From assembly GCF_007858185.1 (NCBI RefSeq), contig NZ_VFES01000013.1, positions 62,006 through 126,005 on the forward strand: a stretch of 64,000 bases of DNA, read 5' to 3'. Positions within the stretch are counted from its first letter, which is position 1; each line of letters begins with the position of its first letter. The translations under genes were made by a program, and so were the position numbers. The stretch is from Pseudomonas grimontii (GTDB lineage: Bacteria; Pseudomonadota; Gammaproteobacteria; Pseudomonadales; Pseudomonadaceae). Below are positions 34,658 to 44,060 of this stretch, in pieces. The notes beneath the pieces are model-generated. The model was not told where the DNA came from and ran no database searches. It was given only the letters and a program-made list of their open reading frames with translations.

Positions 34658-35700
34658 GCGCGGTGATTCAACGCGACACCTACCGGCGCCTGGTGCTGCG
34701 CAAACGCCTGATCCTCGCGGGCCTGACCCTGCTGCTGTTGTGCAGCGTGCTGCTTGACCTGGCCCTGGGGCCGGCGCGCTACAGCTTCAATGAAGTACTC
34801 GGTGCACTCTTTGCGCCGGACAGTGCGCCGGCGCAGGTTCGCGTGGTGATGTGGGACATCCGCCTGCCCATCGCCCTGATGGCGGTTGCCGTGGGTGCGG
34901 CGTTGTCCCTGGCCGGAGCGCAGATGCAGACCATCCTCAACAACCCGCTGGCCAGCCCCTTCACCCTGGGCATTTCCGCCGCCGCCAGTTTTGGTGCGGC
35001 CATGGGGCTGGCGTTTGGTGTGGCGCTGTTTCCGTTGGCGGCGCAGTACATGGTGCCGGTCAACGCGTTCATCATGGCCATGCTTTCGGCGCTGCTGATT
35101 CACTTCCTGAGCATGCGTCGTGGGGTCACCGCGGAAACCATCGTGCTGCTGGGTATCGCCCTGGTGTTCACGTTTAACGCGTTGTTGGCCCTGGTGCAGT
35201 TTTTCGCCACCGAGCAAGCCGTGGCGGCCGTGGTGTTCTGGACCATGGGCAGCCTGACCAAAGCCACCTGGCCCAAACTCGGGGTGATCTGCCTGGTGAT
35301 CGTGATCACCCTGCCGATCTTTGCCAAACGCGCCTGGGCCCTGACCGCACTGCGATTGGGCGACGACAAGGCCGCCAGTTTCGGCATCAACGTGCGCAGC
35401 CTACGCTTTCAGACGCTGATCATGGTCAGCCTGCTTGCCTCGTTCCCCGTGGCCTTTGTTGGCACCATCGGCTTTATCGGGCTGGTCGGCCCGCATATTG
35501 CGCGAATGTTGATCGGCGAGGACCAGCGCTTCTTCCTGCCGGCCTCGCTGCTGACCGGCGCACTGATTCTGTCCGCCAGTTCAGTGGTGAGCAAAACCCT
35601 GATCCCGGGCGCGATCTTCCCGATCGGGGTGGTCACTTCGCTGATCGGCGTGCCGTTCTTCATATCTCTGATCCTCAGCGGGAAGAAAAACTCATGGTGA
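34654..35700 (+). CDS. FecCD-family siderophore ABC permease
   Basis: A 348-residue permease with about ten membrane segments. Family marks: WDIRLPIALMAVAVGAALSL near residue 70, AGAQMQTILNNPLASPFTLG, and the late GTIGFIGLVGPHIARMLIGE, the ATPase-contact loop. Only one FecCD gene is present, so it would work as a homodimer. Start at ATGA with the binding-protein gene; it overlaps the ATPase by 7 bases. Confidence 0.93.
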   Translation: MSAVIQRDTYRRLVLRKRLILAGLTLLLLCSVLLDLALGPARYSFNEVLGALFAPDSAPAQVRVVMWDIRLPIALMAVAVGAALSLAGAQMQTILNNPLASPFTLGISAAASFGAAMGLAFGVALFPLAAQYMVPVNAFIMAMLSALLIHFLSMRRGVTAETIVLLGIALVFTFNALLALVQFFATEQAVAAVVFWTMGSLTKATWPKLGVICLVIVITLPIFAKRAWALTALRLGDDKAASFGINVRSLRFQTLIMVSLLASFPVAFVGTIGFIGLVGPHIARMLIGEDQRFFLPASLLTGALILSASSVVSKTLIPGAIFPIGVVTSLIGVPFFISLILSGKKNSW

Positions 35701-36449
35701 AGATTCAACTGCAGGACCTGGGTGCCCGTTATGGCCAGCGCACGATCATCCGTGGCGTTACCACGGCCGCGTTCACCGGCGGCCAGGTGGTCGCGGTGGT
35801 GGGGCCCAATGCGGCGGGCAAGTCCACCCTGTTCAAACGCATGGCCGGGCTGATCGACGGGCCTGGGCAGGTGATCCTGCAGGACTCGAAAAAGGGCCGG
35901 CAGGGCATCTGCTATATGCCCCAGGGCTTGAATGCCAGTGCGCGGTTGACGGTCTACGAATCGGTGCTCCTGGCCCGCAAGCAACTGTCGCCGCAATGGA
36001 CCGTCCACGATGACGAGTTGAACCGGGTGGACAAAATGCTCGAGGCCCTTGGCATCAGCGACTTGTCCTTTCGCAACCTCGGCGAACTCAGCGGCGGCCA
36101 GCAGCAACTGGTGTCCATCGCCCAGACCTTGGTGCGCGAGCCGGAAATCCTACTGATGGACGAGCCCACCAGCGCCCTCGATATGCATCGTCAGGTGCAG
36201 GTCTTGAACTTCATGGGCGCACTGGCCCGCAAACAGCAGGTCATCGTGTTTATTGCCCTGCATGACCTGAACCAGGCGTTGCGCTTTGCCGACCAGGTAT
36301 TGGTGATTGCACACGGCACCGCACAGGGCAGCGGCGCGAGTCATGAGGTGATCACCGAACGCATGCTGCGCGAGGTGTACCAGGTTGAGGCGCGGATTGA
36401 GCAGTGCAGTCGCGGACAACCACATATTTTGATCGACGGGATAACGTGA
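35694..36449 (+). CDS. Siderophore ABC importer ATPase, FecE/FepC type
   Basis: A 251-residue ATPase with Walker A GPNAAGKST (37-45), signature LSGGQQQLVSIAQTL, Walker B ILLMDEPTSALDM and the H-loop ALHDLNQALRFADQ. Overlaps the permease gene by 7 bases; last gene of the iron-uptake operon. Completes an inner-membrane importer for the siderophore taken up by the two receptors. Confidence 0.93.
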   Translation: MVKIQLQDLGARYGQRTIIRGVTTAAFTGGQVVAVVGPNAAGKSTLFKRMAGLIDGPGQVILQDSKKGRQGICYMPQGLNASARLTVYESVLLARKQLSPQWTVHDDELNRVDKMLEALGISDLSFRNLGELSGGQQQLVSIAQTLVREPEILLMDEPTSALDMHRQVQVLNFMGALARKQQVIVFIALHDLNQALRFADQVLVIAHGTAQGSGASHEVITERMLREVYQVEARIEQCSRGQPHILIDGIT

Positions 36450-36566
36450 CAGCGTACCCAACGCGGACGACAGATTTACGCAAGAAACTGATGCATAACC
36501 GCTGGTTCAGTCACGCAGCCCAGTCGCCAGCGAACGTATTCGCCAGCGCCTGGGCAGGCAAACTAT

Positions 36567-38102
36567 TTACAGCGCCGGAGGTTTAGGGAATGCGCCACGG
36601 GCGTGTTCGTAGGCCTGGGCAACGCGCAGTGCGAGGGCATCCTGGAAGCGCGGAGCAACGATCATCATGGCGACCGGCAAGCCGTCCGCAAGCCCCGCCG
36701 GGATCGACGTCGCGGGGTGCCCCGTGAGGTCAAACGGCGCGGTATTGGCGAGCATGTCCAGTGCACTGTGCACGTACTCCTCGACGGGCGCATCCGCGGC
36801 GGTCAACGGCGTGGCTACGAAAGGCATGGTGGGCATCACCAACACGTCAAAATCCTTGAATGCCTCGTCGTACTGGCGCGTCAGTTCCGGTATCAGCATC
36901 CGTGCCTTGGCGTAGTAGGCGCCATGCAGGTTTTTCAGGCTGTAGTGACCGGTCAACGCGACCGCTTGCACGCTGCTGGACAACGCATCGGCGTGTTCGC
37001 GGCGTTTTTCGCCGAAGTAACTCATGATGTCCGGATCGTAATAACCGTCGACGTTCATGCCGTAACCATTGCCCTGCAACATCTGGTACGCGGCGCCGTC
37101 AGTGGCAATCACGTTCCACAGATCCAGCGCCACGCCAGTGTGCCACGGAGCACTCGCTTCGCCGACGCTGGCGCCCAGGCTTTCAAGCTGGGCGACCGCC
37201 GCCTTGACCAGTGCATCCACCTGCGGCTCAGACATCCCAGGGATCGCAAACCCCTCTCGCAGCACGCCGATTCTCAAGCCGGCAACGCCCTGGTCCAGCG
37301 TCGCGAGGCAGTTGACCGCAGGCGGACTCTTCTGCCGGGAATCAAGCCCATCGGCCCCAGCAATGACGTCGAGCATCGCTGCCACATCGCGCACGTTATT
37401 GGCCATCGGGCCCACATGGTCGATGGTTCGCTCAATCGGAAACGCCCCGGTGTAAGGCACAAGGCCGTAAGTCGGTTTGTGCCCTACGATGCCGCTCCAG
37501 GCCGACGGCATGCGGATTGAACCGCCCTGATCGCCGCCGATGGCCATGTCGACTTGACCTAGCGCCACCAGCACCGCGCTGCCGCTGGACGAGCCGCCGG
37601 CATTGCGCGTCAGGTCCCAGGGGTTTTTAACCGGGCCGCTGGCGGAGGTAAAACTTGCCCCGGAGAAACACAAGTCTTCACACACCGACTTGCCCACCAC
37701 CGTGGCCCCGGCCGCCAGCAAGCGCTTGACCACCGTGGCGTCTTCGGACGGGATATAACCGTCCAGGCTCAATGAGCCGTTAGCCATGGGCACGCCAGCC
37801 ACCGACACGTTGTCCTTGATGACCACCGTCTTGCCCGCCAGCGGGCCTTGCGCCGCGCCGGCGATACGGGTTTTCACGTACCAGGCGCCGTGCAGGTTGT
37901 CGGCCTCGGCGGCTTTGTTGTATTCGCGTTCAGGCGCTTGTTGCGCGACGTTGGCCGCGTACAGCGCATCGATGGCTTCGTAGGAATTCAACGTTTCATC
38001 GGCCAGGTTGAGGAAGGCCTCCATCTGGCTATCTGTCAGGTGATAACCGTGGTCTTCGGCGGCAATCAGAAAGTCGGCTTTGCTGGGGCGTTTTACGGAC
38101 AT
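36567..38102 (-). CDS. Amidase-signature family amidase
   Basis: A 511-residue amidase. The Ser-cisSer-Lys triad is visible: lysine in VVIKDNVSVAG, the bridging serine in NAGGSSSGSA and the nucleophile in GGDQGGSIRMPS. From memory the sequence closely follows the enantioselective amidases found with nitrile hydratase in Rhodococcus (same ends, AWYVKT and VCEDLCFSGASF). No nitrile hydratase is present. The ATG at 38102 follows GGAG. It stands downstream of amiC-amiR on the same strand. It would hydrolyse amides to acid and ammonia in the cytosol. Confidence 0.9.
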   Translation of the reverse strand: MSVKRPSKADFLIAAEDHGYHLTDSQMEAFLNLADETLNSYEAIDALYAANVAQQAPEREYNKAAEADNLHGAWYVKTRIAGAAQGPLAGKTVVIKDNVSVAGVPMANGSLSLDGYIPSEDATVVKRLLAAGATVVGKSVCEDLCFSGASFTSASGPVKNPWDLTRNAGGSSSGSAVLVALGQVDMAIGGDQGGSIRMPSAWSGIVGHKPTYGLVPYTGAFPIERTIDHVGPMANNVRDVAAMLDVIAGADGLDSRQKSPPAVNCLATLDQGVAGLRIGVLREGFAIPGMSEPQVDALVKAAVAQLESLGASVGEASAPWHTGVALDLWNVIATDGAAYQMLQGNGYGMNVDGYYDPDIMSYFGEKRREHADALSSSVQAVALTGHYSLKNLHGAYYAKARMLIPELTRQYDEAFKDFDVLVMPTMPFVATPLTAADAPVEEYVHSALDMLANTAPFDLTGHPATSIPAGLADGLPVAMMIVAPRFQDALALRVAQAYEHARGAFPKPPAL

Positions 38103-38315
38103 GGTGTTCTCCAAATGACGTTAAGAACCACCCGATATCGGGCGATCATTGACTCAAGCCGCCCGTGCCCACTGCACAGGTTACGGCTCGCTCCGGAGGA
38201 CTCCATTGTCCACGCCGGTCGCCACGCGGTGATCCATACCTGCCAAGTGAGGCGTATGGCAAACGTCCACGCAGAAGAGGATCAAGCCCTCACAAGCTTG
38301 ATGCTCAAAGGCTGT

Positions 38316-38948
38316 TCAGGAACAGGCTTGTCGGAACAACTCATGGGCCTTGACCAGCGCCTCGGCAATTTTTTCCACCGGTTCGCGCTTGGCCATGGCT
38401 TGATCTCGCAAGGCGTTGTAGGCATCGGTCTCCGACATGCCCTTGGTTTCGATAAGGATTATTTTCGCCTGCTGCACGGTGCGCATGACCGCCATGCGCC
38501 CTTCCAGGCGCTTGACGTGCCGTTCCCGTTCGCGGGCCTTGCGTGACTGACTCAGCGTGATCGCCAAAGCGGTCAGCAACCCGAACGACTTCACGGGCGA
38601 AGGAATGACAGAGCAAGCGTTCAACTGCACCAATGCCTCGACGATGATCGGGTTCTCATAGGCAATCACCGGAATGATCGGCGGCGTGCTCGCATGCAAC
38701 AGCCATGGCGTGTTGGTCGACAGGCTTTCCGGCGACACCGCCAACACGATCACGTCAGCCTCGGCGCTCAAGCGCTCCGGAATCGGCCATTGCACACGCA
38801 CCTGGCAACCGATGCGCTGCAACTGCTCGATCAGGTTGCGTCCATCCTCGTCATCCGGGTGCATCACCAATACGCTGACGTCGCGCAGGTCCTTGATGCC
38901 TGTCGCGCTGTCGTTGCGCAGGCGTTTCTTGGCGGCGCGCAAGGTCAT
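38316..38948 (-). CDS. amiR: AmiR/NasT-type ANTAR antiterminator
   Basis: A 210-residue protein: an N-terminal receiver-like domain (VSVLVMHPDDEDGRNLIEQL), then a coiled linker and a C-terminal ANTAR RNA-binding domain at about residues 145-205 (LEGRMAVMRTVQQAKIILIE then MSETDAYNALRDQAM). ANTAR domains bind RNAs with two stem-loops bearing A1/G4 hexaloops and prevent termination. It overlaps amiC by ATGA, the usual sensor-antiterminator pairing. A fitting RNA target is present upstream of urtA (40641-40728). Confidence 0.92.
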   Translation of the reverse strand: MTLRAAKKRLRNDSATGIKDLRDVSVLVMHPDDEDGRNLIEQLQRIGCQVRVQWPIPERLSAEADVIVLAVSPESLSTNTPWLLHASTPPIIPVIAYENPIIVEALVQLNACSVIPSPVKSFGLLTALAITLSQSRKARERERHVKRLEGRMAVMRTVQQAKIILIETKGMSETDAYNALRDQAMAKREPVEKIAEALVKAHELFRQACS

Positions 38949-40093
38949 GGACGTCTCCCCACCGAGCCGGACCACTCATTGAAATTGGGTGCAATGGCAT
39001 AAGGGTCAGGCTTGAGTGCCGTCTGGCTCTCGTAAAGGATGTCGAATTGGCCCTCGACGTTGGCCCGGCCAATCCGCGAAAACAGGTACGTGTGGTGATT
39101 GTTGGCATCGACCCGAATGCGTCCTTGTGGCGCTTCGAATTCCAGCCCGCGCATGGCTTGCAGCACATCCTCCACTTGCGTGCTGCCGGCTCGAACGATC
39201 GCCTTGGCCAGCAAATGCACCTGAAAGTACGCCGCCTCCCAGCAACGGTCAGTGACCTGGTGTTGACCAAACAGCTCGCGGTATTGGGCGATGCATTGGC
39301 GGTTGGTCGGCGTGTCCACCGACTGAAAATACGTAGCCGCCGAAATATGCCCTGCGCCCAGGTGAACCCCCATTTGCTGAATGTCGGTTTCACTGGTCGT
39401 CAGGCTGGCAATCGGCATCACCGACGGGTCAAAGCCCGCGTCGGCGTAAGCCTGGTACAAATGCCCCATGGTTTCGCCGACGACCGTCGAGAAAATAAAC
39501 GAGGGCTTGAGCTCCCTGGCCTTGACCATCAGCTTGGCAAAATCTTCCGGACGCGCGTTTTTCAGCGGCAGGTAATACTCGCCCAGCTTGGTGCCGCCAC
39601 GCTCGTACAACAGGTCGCTCATCAAGCGATTGGTTTCGTACGGGTAGACATATTCGGAACCGATCATCAACACGCGATTGCCAAAGTTGTCGAGCATGTA
39701 ATTGCCCAGCGGCAAGGCATTGTGATTCGGTGTGGCGCCGGTGTAGATGATATTGCGCGAGTACTCGAAACCTTCGTAATACACCGGGTACAGCAACAGC
39801 GCGTCGTAGCGCTCGACAATCGGCAGTGCCGCCTTGCGTGCAGCCGAGGTGTAGCAACCAAAGAAAAACCGCAGGTGTTCTTCGCGGATCAGCGATTCGA
39901 TGTGCATGGCGTACAGCGCAGGCGTTGAATCGGGGTTGCGGGTAATCAACTGCAGCGGGCGACCATCGACCCCGCCTGCCGCATTGATCTGCGCAATTGC
40001 GAACTGCGCGCCGCGCATCGTCGAGCCCTCGGCAGCCGCCGTGACACCGGTATCGGAAAACAGACCGCCTATGCGGATCGACTGGTCAACCAT
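38945..40093 (-). CDS. amiC: AmiC-type amide sensor protein
   Basis: A 382-residue member of the periplasmic-binding-protein fold (Peripla_BP_5/6) without any signal peptide (starts MVDQSIRIGGLFSDTGVTAA), as expected for AmiC, a cytosolic sensor that holds AmiR inactive until an amide binds. SRNIIYTGATPNHNALPLGN and YVYPYETNRLMSDLL are typical of the AmiC/UrtA group. Divergent from urtA, to which it is related. Ligand is probably a short amide or urea-like compound. Confidence 0.9.
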   Translation of the reverse strand: MVDQSIRIGGLFSDTGVTAAAEGSTMRGAQFAIAQINAAGGVDGRPLQLITRNPDSTPALYAMHIESLIREEHLRFFFGCYTSAARKAALPIVERYDALLLYPVYYEGFEYSRNIIYTGATPNHNALPLGNYMLDNFGNRVLMIGSEYVYPYETNRLMSDLLYERGGTKLGEYYLPLKNARPEDFAKLMVKARELKPSFIFSTVVGETMGHLYQAYADAGFDPSVMPIASLTTSETDIQQMGVHLGAGHISAATYFQSVDTPTNRQCIAQYRELFGQHQVTDRCWEAAYFQVHLLAKAIVRAGSTQVEDVLQAMRGLEFEAPQGRIRVDANNHHTYLFSRIGRANVEGQFDILYESQTALKPDPYAIAPNFNEWSGSVGRRP

Positions 40094-40549
40094 GCCTATA
40101 AACCTTGTTCAACGTGAGAAAAGACACCCGCTCGTGGAGGGATGGGGGTCTGGAGGCCTGCGCAAAAAATGATTGAGCGAGACGCCGTGTAACGCAACGG
40201 CTGCTCTCAGGCGGGTTGTGCCTGGGGCTGGCGCGACAACACTGTCAGGGCCAGTCATGCGAGGGGCCTTCCACACCTGCCGAGGATGGGCGTGTGACAA
40301 GGGACCCTGCGAGGGTGTTGCCTGTCGCTCATGCAGATAGTGGGCCACACGCAATGGGCAACTGCACGCGTGGCGCCGGCCGGTTTCAATCCTTGCCTTG
40401 GAGCCAACCCATGCCCCTCACACGCTCACGGTATTGGTGCATTTATCCTGCATTCGCGCCAAAGCAGCGCAGGCCAGCGACACACGGCAATAGATGCAGG
40501 CGTCACTCGCACGCCCCTTCAACTGCCCGGAAAACGCCCTGGTCGCAAT
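40094..40549. other. Upstream control region between amiC and urtA
   Basis: No gene is supported here. An ATTGGTGCA at 40433-40441 resembles one half of an NtrC site and lies about 110 bases upstream of the sigma-54 promoter, a suitable activator distance. The rest shows no clear motif. Confidence 0.35.
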
Positions 40550-40565
40550 TGGCACTGCCCTTGCT
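40550..40565 (+). promoter_or_regulatory. Sigma-54 promoter of the urt-ure operon
   Basis: TGGCAC-TGCCC-TTGCT matches the -24/-12 consensus TGGCAC-N5-TTGCW in every base, with exactly 10 bases between the GG and GC. Transcription would begin near 40577, giving a leader of about 170 bases before urtA. It points to nitrogen-limitation control through NtrC. Confidence 0.8.
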
Positions 40566-40640
40566 ATAACTCTCCTGAGACATCGCGCCAGCTGTTTGCC
40601 CTACGCCCCCTTGGCAAGTAGGGAAGCACCTCGCGTACGA

Positions 40641-40712
40641 CTGGATCGGACACAGCTGTCCCGCCAGATTCGGCACAAGAAGCCTGATTTCCCGACTATT
40701 GGTTTAGCCGGG
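40641..40712 (+). promoter_or_regulatory. ANTAR-type antitermination leader (P1 and P2 stem-loops)
   Basis: P1: GGAC/GTCC (40648-40661) closes a hexaloop ACAGCT with A at position 1 and G at position 4, the ANTAR signature; an outer CTGG/CCAG stem (40641-40644, 40664-40667) extends it. P2: CCCGACTA/TAGCCGGG (40691-40712) closes the hexaloop TTGGTT, with one A-C mismatch and G at position 4 but T at position 1. P2 uses the left arm of the terminator stem that follows, so forming P2 blocks termination. Probable ligand: AmiR, encoded at 38316-38948. Confidence 0.65.
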
Positions 40713-40728
40713 ATGTCGGGCTTTTTTT
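40691..40728 (+). terminator. Attenuator terminator in the urtA leader
   Basis: CCCGAC (40691-40696) pairs with GTCGGG (40715-40720), followed by C and seven T (40722-40728): an intrinsic terminator 18 bases before urtA. An outer AGC/GCT pairing can lengthen it. It competes with P2 for CCCGAC. Confidence 0.7.
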
Positions 40729-40746
40729 ATTCCTGGAGAGAAGTGA

Positions 40747-41928
40747 ATGCACAACGACAAACGCCGTTTGATCAAGCATGCCCTGTTGCTGGGCGCCTTC
40801 AGCCTGTTGCCGTTTTCCCTGGTCAGCCAGGTGCAGGCAGCAGAGACCGTGAAGGTCGGCATCATCCACTCGCTGACCGGCACCATGGCCATCAGTGAGG
40901 CCTCGGTGGTGGATGCGGAAAAACTCGCCATCGACGAAATCAACGCCAGCGGTGGCGTGCTCGGCAAGACCATCGATCCGATCGTCGAGGACGGTGCCAG
41001 CGATTGGCCGACCTTCGCCGAAAAGGCGCGCAAGCTGTTGGAAAACGATCACGTCGTCGCCACGTTCGGCGCCTTCACCTCGGCGTCGCGTAAAGCCGTG
41101 TTGCCGGTGTTCGAACGCAACAAGGCGTTGCTGTATTACCCGACGTTCTATGAAGGCCTGGAAAAATCCCCGGCCATCATCTACACCGGCGCCGAAGCCT
41201 CGCAGCAAACCCTGGCAGCCGTCAGCTGGTTGATGGCCAACAAAGGCAAGACCGTCTACCTGGTGGGCTCGGACTACATCTGGCCACGCACCACCAACAA
41301 GCTGGCGCGAGCGTCGGTGACCAAGCAGGGTGGGTCCATCGTGGGTGAGGATTACTTGCCCCTGGGCAATATCGAGTTCTCCTCGGTGATCAACAAAATC
41401 AAGGCCGCCAAGCCCGACATCGTGCTGTCGACCATCGTCGGTGGCTCAAACGTGGCGTTCTACAAACAGCTCAAGGCCGCCGGCATCGACAGCAGCAACC
41501 AGACGCTGATGGCGCTGGCCGTCACCGAGGAAGAAGTCACCGGCATCGGCGCCGAAAACCTCACCGGATTTCTCACCTGCATGAGCTACTTCCAGAGCCT
41601 GAAAAACCCGGTCAACGAGAAATTCGTCGCCGCCTTCAAGGCCCGCTATGGCGAGAAGCGCGTGGTCGGCGACCCGATGGCTGCTGCCTACACCGCCGTG
41701 TACCTGTGGAAGAAAGCCGTGGAAAAAGCCGGCAGTTTTGACGTCCCGGCCGTGATCGCCGCGTCCTCGGAGCTGACCCTCGACGCGCCGGAAGGCGAGG
41801 TCAAAGTCCACAAGGACAACCACCACCTGTGGAAGCGCGCGCGCATCGGCACCCTCAACGCCCAGGGCCAGGTTGACGTGATCTACGAGTCCGCGCCCAT
41901 CGAACCCAACCCTTTCCCGAAACTGTGA
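40747..41928 (+). CDS. urtA: Urea/amide ABC importer binding protein (UrtA type)
   Basis: A 393-residue periplasmic binding protein. The signal peptide is about residues 1-31 (ending VQA-AET), then VKVGIIHSLTGTMAISEASV, the UrtA/FmdD hallmark, and ALLYYPTFYEGLEKSPAIIY. First gene of urtABCDE; a GGAGA site precedes the ATG, right after the attenuator. UrtA binds urea in the periplasm; a short-chain amide ligand (FmdD-like) is possible given the amiC/amiR control. Confidence 0.9.
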   Translation: MHNDKRRLIKHALLLGAFSLLPFSLVSQVQAAETVKVGIIHSLTGTMAISEASVVDAEKLAIDEINASGGVLGKTIDPIVEDGASDWPTFAEKARKLLENDHVVATFGAFTSASRKAVLPVFERNKALLYYPTFYEGLEKSPAIIYTGAEASQQTLAAVSWLMANKGKTVYLVGSDYIWPRTTNKLARASVTKQGGSIVGEDYLPLGNIEFSSVINKIKAAKPDIVLSTIVGGSNVAFYKQLKAAGIDSSNQTLMALAVTEEEVTGIGAENLTGFLTCMSYFQSLKNPVNEKFVAAFKARYGEKRVVGDPMAAAYTAVYLWKKAVEKAGSFDVPAVIAASSELTLDAPEGEVKVHKDNHHLWKRARIGTLNAQGQVDVIYESAPIEPNPFPKL

Positions 41929-42007
41929 TGCAGGGTCGGGCGCGATCTGACTCGCGCCCTCTCCCGCCCACGCGGTCCGCCAACGTGCAGCGACAGGTAG
42001 CGACGCA

Positions 42008-42910
42008 ATGACTTTCGATATTTTGGTGATGCAGGTCTTCAGCGGGTTCTCGCTGTTCTCGGTGTTGGTGCTGATGGCCCTGGGGCTGACCATCGTGTTT
42101 GGCCTGATGGGCGTAATCAACATGGCCCACGGCGAGTTGATGGCGATGGGGTCGTACATGACCTACGTCACGTCCGTGGTGTTTGCGCGCTACTTCCCCG
42201 ACTACATGGGCTGGTATTTCGTGATCGGCATCGGCGTGGCCTTCGTCGTGACCTTCGCGTTTGGTTTCCTGCTCGAGCGCTGCTTTATTCGCTTCATGTA
42301 CAACCGCCCGCTCGACACGCTCCTGGCGACCTGGGGCCTGTCGCTGGTGCTGCAGCAGGTGTTTCGCCAGGTCTTCGGCCCCAAGGAAGTCAGCGTGCCC
42401 ACGGTGCAATGGCTGCAAGGCGCGTGGAAGATCAGCGAAGGCCTGGAACTGCCGCTCAATCGGATTTTCATCATCGGCCTGACACTGGTGATCGCCGGAG
42501 CCGTGTTTGTGTTTTTGTACCGCAGCCGCTGGGGTTTGCGCATTCGCGCGGTCACCCAGAACCGCGCCATGGCCGGGGCGGCCGGCATTAACACCGCCCG
42601 TGTCGATGCGGTCACGTTTGCCCTGGGCTGCGGGCTGGCCGGGATCGCTGGTAGCTCGTTCACCATGCTGGCCTCGACCGGCCCGGTGAGCGGCCAGCAG
42701 TACCTGGTCGACACCTTCATCGTCGTGGTGTTTGGCGGGGTGGAGAGTTTGCTGGGCACCTTCCTGTCGGCCTTCGCCATCGGCCAGACGCAGATTTCGC
42801 TGGAATACCTCACCACCGGTTCCATGGCCAAAGCCATCACGCTGCTGGTGGTGATCGTGCTGCTGTTCTTCCGCCCCAACGGCTTGTTCGCCGCGAAAGT
42901 GAGACGCTGA
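42008..42910 (+). CDS. urtB: Urea ABC importer permease UrtB
   Basis: A 300-residue LivH-like permease with about eight membrane segments (GFSLFSVLVLMALGLTIVFG, then MGVINMAHGELMAMGSYM). Late ATPase-contact loop: RAVTQNRAMAGAAGINTARV. 79 bases after urtA. Many urea permeases have a long extra N-terminal domain; this one has the short form. Confidence 0.92.
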   Translation: MTFDILVMQVFSGFSLFSVLVLMALGLTIVFGLMGVINMAHGELMAMGSYMTYVTSVVFARYFPDYMGWYFVIGIGVAFVVTFAFGFLLERCFIRFMYNRPLDTLLATWGLSLVLQQVFRQVFGPKEVSVPTVQWLQGAWKISEGLELPLNRIFIIGLTLVIAGAVFVFLYRSRWGLRIRAVTQNRAMAGAAGINTARVDAVTFALGCGLAGIAGSSFTMLASTGPVSGQQYLVDTFIVVVFGGVESLLGTFLSAFAIGQTQISLEYLTTGSMAKAITLLVVIVLLFFRPNGLFAAKVRR

Positions 42911-42911
42911 G

Positions 42912-44060
42912 ATGAACGACATGACTGAGACGCCCCCCACTCGCTCCAACACCTCGACGCCGACCACCCGCCGGCTGCGCGGCGGGTTGCTGCCGTTGCT
43001 CGAACGCCACAGCCTGATCTGGCTGTCGCTGCTGTTGCTGGTGATATTGCCCCTGAGCCTGGGCGACTTTCGCCTGGGCCTGGCCGGCAAATACCTGAGC
43101 CTGGCGTTCTGCGCCGTGGGCATGGTGATGATCTGGGGGTACGGCGGGATACTCAGCCTGGGCCAGGGCATCTTCTTTGGCCTTGGCAGCTACATGATGG
43201 CGATGTACCTGAAACTTGAAGCCACGGCCAACGACGAAGCCGCGAGTGCACTCGCCGCCTTCTACGGCTCGGCGTTGCCGGACTTCATGATCTGGAACAG
43301 CGTCGACGCGCTGCCCTGGTGGTGGAAGCCTTTCGAGTCGGCGACATTCACCTTTGCGGCGATCCTCATCCTCCCGGCATTGCTCGCGTTTGTGTTCAGC
43401 TACGCGTATTTCAAGAAGCGCGTGGGCGGTGTGTACTTCTCGATCATCACCCTGTCGTTGGCGGCGATCATGTCGATCATGATCATCGGCCAGCAAGGCT
43501 ACACCGGCGGTGTCAACGGCCTGACCGACTTCAAGAGCGCCTTTGGCCTGAGCCTGCAAACGCCTCAAACGCCCTGGATTCTGTACCTGATCACCACCCT
43601 GTTGCTGCTGGGCTGCGTGGCGTTGTGCGGGTTCATCCTGCGCAGCCGGCTGGGCAAGGTGGTGGTGGCGATCCGTGACCGTGAGGACCGCGTACGGTTT
43701 TCCGGCTACAACACGGCGCTGTTCAAAGCGTTCATCTTTGCCGTGGCGGCGCTGATCTCGGCGCTCGGCGGGGTGATGTTCACCCTGCAGGTCGGCCTCG
43801 CGTCGCCGTCGCTGGTGGGCATCATCCCCTCGACCGAAATCGTCATTTACGCAGCCCTCGGCGGGCGTCTGTCGCTGGTCGGTGCGGTGTACGGCACGTT
43901 GTTGATTGGCGTGGCCAAAACCTACCTGTCGGAAAATTTCGTCAACTTCTGGCAGTACTTCATCGGTTTCCTGTTCATGGGCGTGGTGCTGTTCTTGCCG
44001 ACCGGGCTGGCCGGCTTGCTGCAACGCCTTGGCCACAACAAACAGGAGGTGCAGTCATGA
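42912..44060 (+). CDS. urtC: Urea ABC importer permease UrtC
   Basis: A 382-residue LivM-like permease, with segments LLVILPLSLGDFRLGLAGKY, VGMVMIWGYGGILSLGQGIF and a coupling loop VAIRDREDRVRFSGYNTALF. Its start lies one base after the urtB stop; it overlaps urtD by ATGA. Forms the channel with UrtB. Confidence 0.93.
   Translation: MNDMTETPPTRSNTSTPTTRRLRGGLLPLLERHSLIWLSLLLLVILPLSLGDFRLGLAGKYLSLAFCAVGMVMIWGYGGILSLGQGIFFGLGSYMMAMYLKLEATANDEAASALAAFYGSALPDFMIWNSVDALPWWWKPFESATFTFAAILILPALLAFVFSYAYFKKRVGGVYFSIITLSLAAIMSIMIIGQQGYTGGVNGLTDFKSAFGLSLQTPQTPWILYLITTLLLLGCVALCGFILRSRLGKVVVAIRDREDRVRFSGYNTALFKAFIFAVAALISALGGVMFTLQVGLASPSLVGIIPSTEIVIYAALGGRLSLVGAVYGTLLIGVAKTYLSENFVNFWQYFIGFLFMGVVLFLPTGLAGLLQRLGHNKQEVQS

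Noticed and set aside
38131..38142. CCCGATATCGGG palindrome before the amidase gene as an operator
   Set aside because: A short self-complementary 12-mer without a second copy or a cognate regulator; could be chance.
38281..38302. ATCAAGC/GCTTGAT hairpin after amiR as an ANTAR target or terminator
   Set aside because: The loop has 8 bases, not a hexaloop, and no T run follows in the direction of transcription.
41855..44036. Long minus-strand frames across urtA-urtC
   Set aside because: Antisense to well-conserved permease genes, with shadow-like composition.
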